From: Dehalococcoidia bacterium
Lineage (GTDB): Bacteria > Chloroflexota > Dehalococcoidia > GIF9 > AB-539-J10
Assembly (NCBI GenBank): GCA_030621105.1
Contig: JAUXIH010000042.1
Coordinates: 1 to 7,991 of the forward strand
DNA length: 7,991 bases
Direction: 5' to 3'
The notes below the pieces were generated by a model, which saw nothing but the letters and a program-made list of their open reading frames with translations, did no database searches and was not told the DNA's origin. This document shows, one piece after another, positions 5,369-7,991 of the stretch (position 1 is the stretch's first letter; each line of letters begins with the position of its first letter). The position numbers and the translations under genes are program-made.

Positions 5369-6000
5369 TGACGCCTTACTACCAAGATGAATGGGTAACG
5401 ATATACCATGCCGATTATAGGGATACTCCATGGCTGAACCATGGTCCGATAGATTGCGTTGTTACTGACCCGCCATATACCAGTGGAGATATAGGAAAGC
5501 GACATATTAAAGCCGGCTTTGAGATGGTAGATGTAGCTTGGTTTAATTTAGCCCTTACGCTCACTGCTAATATCGCTGTCAGTCCGGGCATTGCTAATCT
5601 GTGGAGCTATCCACCAGCTCGATGGGTCTTGTGTTGGTATAAGCCCGGGGCTCCATCATTCAATAAACTAGGTGGCTACAATGCTTGGGAACCTATACTG
5701 ATATACGGCAAACCGGCTGGTAGATTTGGTCAAGACACTATTGAGCAAGTGCCACTGAATTTTAAGCGAGGGCCAGAAAAGCATCATCCTTGCCCAAAGC
5801 CTATGAAGGTTTGGAGTTGGCTAATAGAGGGAATGAGTGGACCCGGGTCCACTATCGTTGATTTCTTTGCTGGCTCTGGCACCACTGGTATATGTGCTAA
5901 AAAGTTAGGCCGGAAGGCAATACTTTCAGAGATAAAAGAAGAGTATTGTGAGATAGCTGCTAATCGGTGTAGTCAATCAGTCATGAGGTTTGCTCCTTGA
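5368..6000 (+). CDS. Beta-class DNA methyltransferase (DPPY type)
   Basis: This 210-residue S-adenosylmethionine-dependent DNA methyltransferase probably forms N6-methyladenine (the DPPY motif also permits N4-methylcytosine). The motif order is that of the beta class: catalytic TDPPY at 33-37, a central region (about 85-135) likely holding target recognition, HPCPKP (140-145, like the usual HPTQKP), then the cofactor motif FFAGSGTT at 166-173 and an acidic motif II residue within LSEIKEEY (184-191). At 210 residues it is short, typical of phage orphan enzymes. No restriction endonuclease gene is adjacent, so it probably protects phage DNA or regulates genes. The start is ATG 5368, or GTG 5365 immediately before it; AGGAG at 5354-5358 serves either. 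Its end overlaps the next gene. Confidence 0.88.
   Translation: MTPYYQDEWVTIYHADYRDTPWLNHGPIDCVVTDPPYTSGDIGKRHIKAGFEMVDVAWFNLALTLTANIAVSPGIANLWSYPPARWVLCWYKPGAPSFNKLGGYNAWEPILIYGKPAGRFGQDTIEQVPLNFKRGPEKHHPCPKPMKVWSWLIEGMSGPGSTIVDFFAGSGTTGICAKKLGRKAILSEIKEEYCEIAANRCSQSVMRFAP
5836..5853 (+). repeat. 18-bp perfect palindrome inside the methyltransferase gene
   Basis: AGTGGACCCGGGTCCACT is identical to its own reverse complement, with no spacer. It encodes Ser-Gly-Pro-Gly-Ser-Thr just before the FAGSGTT motif and has CCCGGG at its centre. It may be chance plus coding constraint, or a site for a dimeric DNA-binding protein. Confidence 0.6.
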
Positions 6001-6476
6001 ATACAAAAGACTGGTATTCGCCTCATTCAGTCTGGCGGTTCACTAAGGCCCAGGTCAAGTGGGCTATTCCTTATCTACCACTACTCCGGGCTGGCAGTTA
6101 CCCGCGTAACCCGAAAGAGACAGGATACACCAGCACCGGTGGCAAGCCTCAATACAAGTCCGGAGCCAAGTTCGAGATGGCTGCTGGCATTGCTGCTGAG
6201 TTAGACCTGAGAATACAGAGAGCCGGCGCTGATGGCCTGATGCTGGAGTTCCTTTACGCCTTCGAGCCAGAGGATGAGCTGTTTGTTATCGAGCACATGG
6301 CCCAGTGTTTGAACCTTGAGAGAAGAGAGGTTTACCAGCGAATAAGGAACGCTCTCTACTTCGTATCTGGAGAGAAGCGCAAGGCTGGGAGCTACAGCCA
6401 GTATGTCCGGGACAATTCCCGTTACCTTAGGCCAAAAGAGAGAGGCCGGGTAGTAAACCATACCCCCGGCCTCTAG
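5997..6476 (+). CDS. Phage late-regulator-like HTH protein
   Basis: A 159-residue protein ending the plus-strand operon. The N-terminal part (WRFTKAQVKWAIPYLPLLRAGSYP) and the segment PKETGYTS look like small phage proteins found at the end of replication operons. Residues about 93-124 (DELFVIEHMAQCLNLERREVYQRIRNALYFVSG) resemble a sigma-region-4-like helix-turn-helix, as in ArpU/RinA-type activators of late transcription. The start is TTG 5997, overlapping the methyltransferase TGA; GAGG in the preceding codons gives suitable spacing, and no ATG is available near the N-terminus. The C-terminal codons form one side of the terminator stem. A DNA-binding regulator is plausible; the late-gene role is inferred from position and fold only. 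Confidence 0.65.
   Translation: MNTKDWYSPHSVWRFTKAQVKWAIPYLPLLRAGSYPRNPKETGYTSTGGKPQYKSGAKFEMAAGIAAELDLRIQRAGADGLMLEFLYAFEPEDELFVIEHMAQCLNLERREVYQRIRNALYFVSGEKRKAGSYSQYVRDNSRYLRPKERGRVVNHTPGL
6441..6474. terminator. Stem-loop between convergent operons
   Basis: AGAGGCCGGG (6441-6450) pairs perfectly with CCCGGCCTCT (6465-6474) across a 14-base loop. The loop contains a TA/TA pair that could extend the stem past a two-base bulge. On the minus strand the stem is followed by CTTTTGG, a short T-run; on the plus strand there is no clear T-run until ATTT at 6486-6489. Its position between two convergent transcription units, 33 bases past the KTSC stop, fits a bidirectional terminator, stronger for the minus strand. 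Confidence 0.6.
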
Positions 6477-6507
6477 CGCCCTCAGATTTCACTCTCAGCG
6501 AGCCGTT

Positions 6508-6888
6508 TTACGTCTTCTGATATTCAAACACCCCCTTTATATGTGCTCCCAGGTATTTACCTTTCGACTCGGCGGCCAGGAAGTCGTGGTAGACTTCCGG
6601 CGGGACCTCAGAATAAGCATACACGGTGCCGGAGCTAAACTGAACACGGAGCTCCCTTGCCTCTTCATCGTAGCCAATGGCCGCTATGTTCGTGGACTCG
6701 ACGAGTGTCCACTTTACATTGCCTTCCAATACCCACTTTAACCCTCTTAACTCCGCCTCAAAACTCACCTGGATTAGGGCTAAGGGAGCATTGATTTCAA
6801 TAAGGGCTGGTTTCTCTAACCCTGACTGATACCTGTCATCTCTCTCAATTTCCCCTATTCTCTTCTCGATTTGTTCCTTGCTTCTCAT
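6508..6888 (-). CDS. KTSC-domain protein
   Basis: A 126-residue protein with a C-terminal KTSC domain (about 62-123). The visible pattern is VESTNIAAIGYD, then LRVQFSSGTVYAYSEVPPEVYHDFLAAESKGKYLGAHIKG. KTSC domains are short, widespread in bacteria and phages, sometimes fused to RNA-processing enzymes, and lack a settled biochemical function. The N-terminal part (1-55) is charged and helical and could mediate oligomerisation. The ribosome binding site is AAGGGGGTAA on the minus strand (6894-6903). It is the last gene of the minus-strand operon, ending just before the terminator stem. Confidence 0.82.
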   Translation of the reverse strand: MRSKEQIEKRIGEIERDDRYQSGLEKPALIEINAPLALIQVSFEAELRGLKWVLEGNVKWTLVESTNIAAIGYDEEARELRVQFSSGTVYAYSEVPPEVYHDFLAAESKGKYLGAHIKGVFEYQKT

Positions 6889-6906
6889 CCTGTTTACCCC
6901 CTTCCT

Positions 6907-7005
6907 TTACCTGAATATACTATCGGTGATACCCCTCGCCGTATAGGTGACTATAACCATGACGGCGAGGGTAACGAGTAGTGTCAAGGCTATAACATGT
7001 AGCAT
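6907..7005 (-). CDS. 32-residue membrane peptide
   Basis: This short frame starts MLHVIALTLLVTLAVMVIVT and is almost entirely hydrophobic up to residue 20, with a polar end (YTARGITDSIFR). It is a good single-span membrane segment with a basic C-terminal side. The ATG overlaps the stop of the preceding gene (TGATG), and AGGGGGTG (7011-7018) is at suitable spacing. These translation signals match the other genes of the cluster and argue that it is real. No family recognised. Its coding sequence contains a strong inverted repeat. Confidence 0.58.
   Translation of the reverse strand: MLHVIALTLLVTLAVMVIVTYTARGITDSIFR
6933..6971 (-). repeat. Nested inverted repeat inside the membrane-peptide gene
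   Basis: CCCTCGCCGT (6933-6942) is exactly complementary to ACGGCGAGGG (6962-6971). Inside it TATAG (6942-6946) and CTATA (6951-6955) form a second stem around GTGA. The two stems share base 6942, so they can stack with a one-sided bulge. The transcript would fold into a long hairpin within the coding region. A role in tuning translation or transcription of the downstream KTSC gene is possible but not shown. Confidence 0.5.
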
Positions 7006-7244
7006 CACTTCACCCCCTGTAGTAGTCCTCTCCGCTTTGCTTCCTGGAGACAGTCAAACCTGCCACAAGTGACCGGCGTATATCCTATCTTGTGAGGGAA
7101 TGATTGGCCACAGATAGGGCAGTCCGACCTCATCCATTGGGTAGTTGTCTCCGGGGCAGTCATTTTTTCGTAGTTACATACCCCGCCCTCTATAAAGTAA
7201 CAGTTCTGGCAGTGGACTCTATCCAGTCCGATTGGACACCCCAT
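7005..7244 (-). CDS. Eight-cysteine putative zinc-binding protein
   Basis: A 79-residue protein with eight Cys in two groups: C3, C12-x2-C15 and C23, then C42-x2-C45, C60 and C65 (SDCPICGQSFP ... VTCGRFDCLQEAKRR). Each group could hold one zinc ion, giving a double zinc-ribbon or treble-clef layout with a basic helical end. The second half resembles small Cys-rich phage proteins, and nucleic-acid or protein binding is likely but inferred. The ribosome binding site AAAGGGGGAT (7250-7259) lies upstream; the stop overlaps the next start (TGATG). Confidence 0.72.
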   Translation of the reverse strand: MGCPIGLDRVHCQNCYFIEGGVCNYEKMTAPETTTQWMRSDCPICGQSFPHKIGYTPVTCGRFDCLQEAKRRGLLQGVK

Positions 7245-7247
7245 AAT

Positions 7248-7436
7248 CTATCCCCCTTTCCCTGGCCTGGTGTTGAGCTTCTCGACGTTGTGCGCGACGG
7301 CGTTTATCTCTTCAATAATCTGCCGGCGCTTCCCTGCGCTGGTTCTCTCGTCGCCCTTTGTTCCGGTCCGGAGAACTCCCCGGGCCTTGTCTAGGTGATG
7401 TAATACCCTGCCCCGGTCATGCTCGGTCATTATCAT
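7248..7436 (-). CDS. Small basic helical protein
   Basis: A 62-residue protein, not recognised. It is charged and mostly helical: MTEHDRGRVLHHLDKARGVL, then a Gly/Thr/Lys-rich turn, then RRQIIEEINAVAHNVEKL, ending in a basic tail. Two in-frame ATGs exist (7436 and 7430); the first fits AAAAGGGGGTA (7441-7451) better. Its last codons supply the ribosome binding site of the next gene, 3 bases away. A helical hairpin that binds DNA or a partner protein is possible. Confidence 0.62.
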   Translation of the reverse strand: MIMTEHDRGRVLHHLDKARGVLRTGTKGDERTSAGKRRQIIEEINAVAHNVEKLNTRPGKGG

Positions 7437-7452
7437 AGCCTACCCCCTTTTA

Positions 7453-7626
7453 CTAGATTAGCCCCAGTTGCCTCTGGTGTAGTGGTTCGACCTTTAGTGG
7501 CAGCTCGGTGGCCCGGCCCAGGATCCGCCAGCCAATCAGCTTATAGTAATCCCGGTAAGCCTGTAGACTGGTCTGGATAGTGTAACCGTTCAGCTCGACA
7601 TAGACCTGTCTTTCCCCCTCGTTCAT
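7453..7626 (-). CDS. 57-residue protein of unknown function
   Basis: This short frame reads MNEGERQVYVELNGYTIQTS, then LQAYRDYYKLIGWRILGRAT, and ends LPLKVEPLHQRQLGLI. It has a two-strand beginning and an aromatic helix. It fills the only sizeable gap in the minus-strand cluster, starts 6 bases after a clear AAGGGGGTGA (7631-7640), and stops 16 bases before the next start. These features support real translation. Not recognised; the small size leaves the function open. Confidence 0.65.
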   Translation of the reverse strand: MNEGERQVYVELNGYTIQTSLQAYRDYYKLIGWRILGRATELPLKVEPLHQRQLGLI

Positions 7627-7630
7627 AGTC

Positions 7631-7640
7631 TCACCCCCTT
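7631..7640 (-). promoter_or_regulatory. Shared AAGGGGGTGA ribosome binding site
   Basis: This is the clearest example of a near-identical element before five of the six minus-strand genes (others at 6894-6903, 7011-7018, 7250-7259, 7441-7451). It matches the consensus AAGGAGGTGA with one A-to-G change that still allows a G-U pair with 16S rRNA. It sits 4 bases before the ATG of the 57-residue gene and overlaps the stop codon of the RadC-like gene. Confidence 0.65.
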
Positions 7641-7977
7641 ATAGGATAAACCCTTGATTGGCATAGCTATAAAATCCCTTGTTGGTAAATATGATATGGT
7701 CCAGGAATTTATAGCCCATAAGCTCAGCGGCCGCGTTGAGTTTTCTTGTCAAGTCGTTGTCATTCTCTGACGGCTCCAGTCGGCCGCCCGGGTGATTGTG
7801 GGCGATGATAAACGCTGGCGCGTTCGGGTATTTGGCTAGTAGCGTATGGAATATTGTTTTCATGTCTATAAAGGCACAGTCCAGGCCGCCCAGGAACAAC
7901 CGCTCTATGGTTAGCTCCTGCCCCACGCATGGCAGCAAGTATAACTCTTCCTGGATAGGATTAAACTTGTCCTTCAT
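7639..7977 (-). CDS. Single-domain RadC-like JAMM/MPN protein
   Basis: A 112-residue protein equal to the C-terminal JAB/MPN domain of RadC, without the N-terminal helix-hairpin-helix part of full-length RadC (about 220 residues). The complete JAMM metal motif is present: H60-x-H62-x7-S70-x2-D73 within AHNHPGG and PSENDNDLT, plus ELTIERLFLGGLDCAF before it and DHIIFTNKGFYSY after. Zinc-dependent peptidase chemistry is possible from the intact motif, although no activity is firmly established for RadC-like proteins. The ATG has only a weak AGG close upstream, and the frame stays open to the window edge, so a start further upstream cannot be excluded; the domain itself is complete. It is the first minus-strand gene seen here. 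Confidence 0.83.
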   Translation of the reverse strand: MKDKFNPIQEELYLLPCVGQELTIERLFLGGLDCAFIDMKTIFHTLLAKYPNAPAFIIAHNHPGGRLEPSENDNDLTRKLNAAAELMGYKFLDHIIFTNKGFYSYANQGFIL

Positions 7978-7991
7978 TACCTGGTAGATAT

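Noticed and set aside
6541..6741. 66-codon plus-strand frame opposite the KTSC gene
   Set aside because: It covers the recognised KTSC domain on the other strand, and translation signals are lacking.
6981..6986. TTGACA on the minus strand, a perfect -35 box
   Set aside because: The nearest -10-like sequence (TTATAG) is about 25 bases away, too far, and the hexamer is explained by the coding sequence.
7104..7394. 96-codon plus-strand frame opposite the zinc protein
   Set aside because: It runs across two minus-strand genes that have clear ribosome binding sites and conserved Cys spacing; it has no start signal.

Overview
The window looks like part of a bacteriophage or prophage genome. Small genes are packed almost without gaps, with repeated ATGA-type stop/start overlaps. 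It carries a phage-style replication set: a DnaD-like initiator, a DnaC/DnaI-like helicase loader and a stand-alone VRR-NUC nuclease. These are followed by nucleic-acid modification genes (a PAPS-reductase-like PP-loop protein and a beta-class DNA methyltransferase) and a late-regulator-like helix-turn-helix protein. No tRNA, rRNA, CRISPR array, integrase, capsid, portal or terminase gene is visible. GC content is intermediate, and the strong purine-rich ribosome binding sites indicate a bacterial host. The host phylum cannot be fixed from sequence alone; a Gram-positive or Chloroflexi-like host is possible because DnaD-type initiators are typical of such phages, but that is inference.

Plus-strand operon, 1-6476. 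A partial upstream gene leads into an ASCH-like (PUA-fold) protein. Then come the DnaD-like initiator, a short unknown protein, the helicase loader with an N-terminal zinc finger, an unknown small protein with AT-rich inverted repeats, and the VRR-NUC nuclease. A run of seven small genes follows (2819-4394), including a 37-residue single-span membrane protein and two Cys-containing mini-proteins. The last block is the PP-loop protein, a small unknown, the methyltransferase and the HTH protein. The organisation suggests one long translationally coupled transcript: replication initiation on the host helicase, processing, DNA modification, then a regulator that could switch on late genes to the right or elsewhere.

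Convergent point, about 6441-6507. A perfect 10-bp stem lies at the end of the HTH gene and is placed to act as a terminator in both directions.

Minus-strand operon, 7977 down to 6508. A single-domain RadC-like JAMM protein, a 57-residue unknown, a 62-residue basic unknown, a protein with eight cysteines, a 32-residue membrane peptide and a KTSC-domain protein are tightly linked. Five of the six share a nearly identical AGGGGG-type ribosome binding site. This looks like an accessory (moron or early) cluster transcribed against the replication operon; its promoter would lie beyond 7991.

The most interesting points are the coupled PP-loop/methyltransferase pair, the excess of CCGG and CCCGGG sites, the structured AT-rich patch beside the helicase loader, and the compact minus-strand cluster with tiny membrane and zinc-binding proteins.
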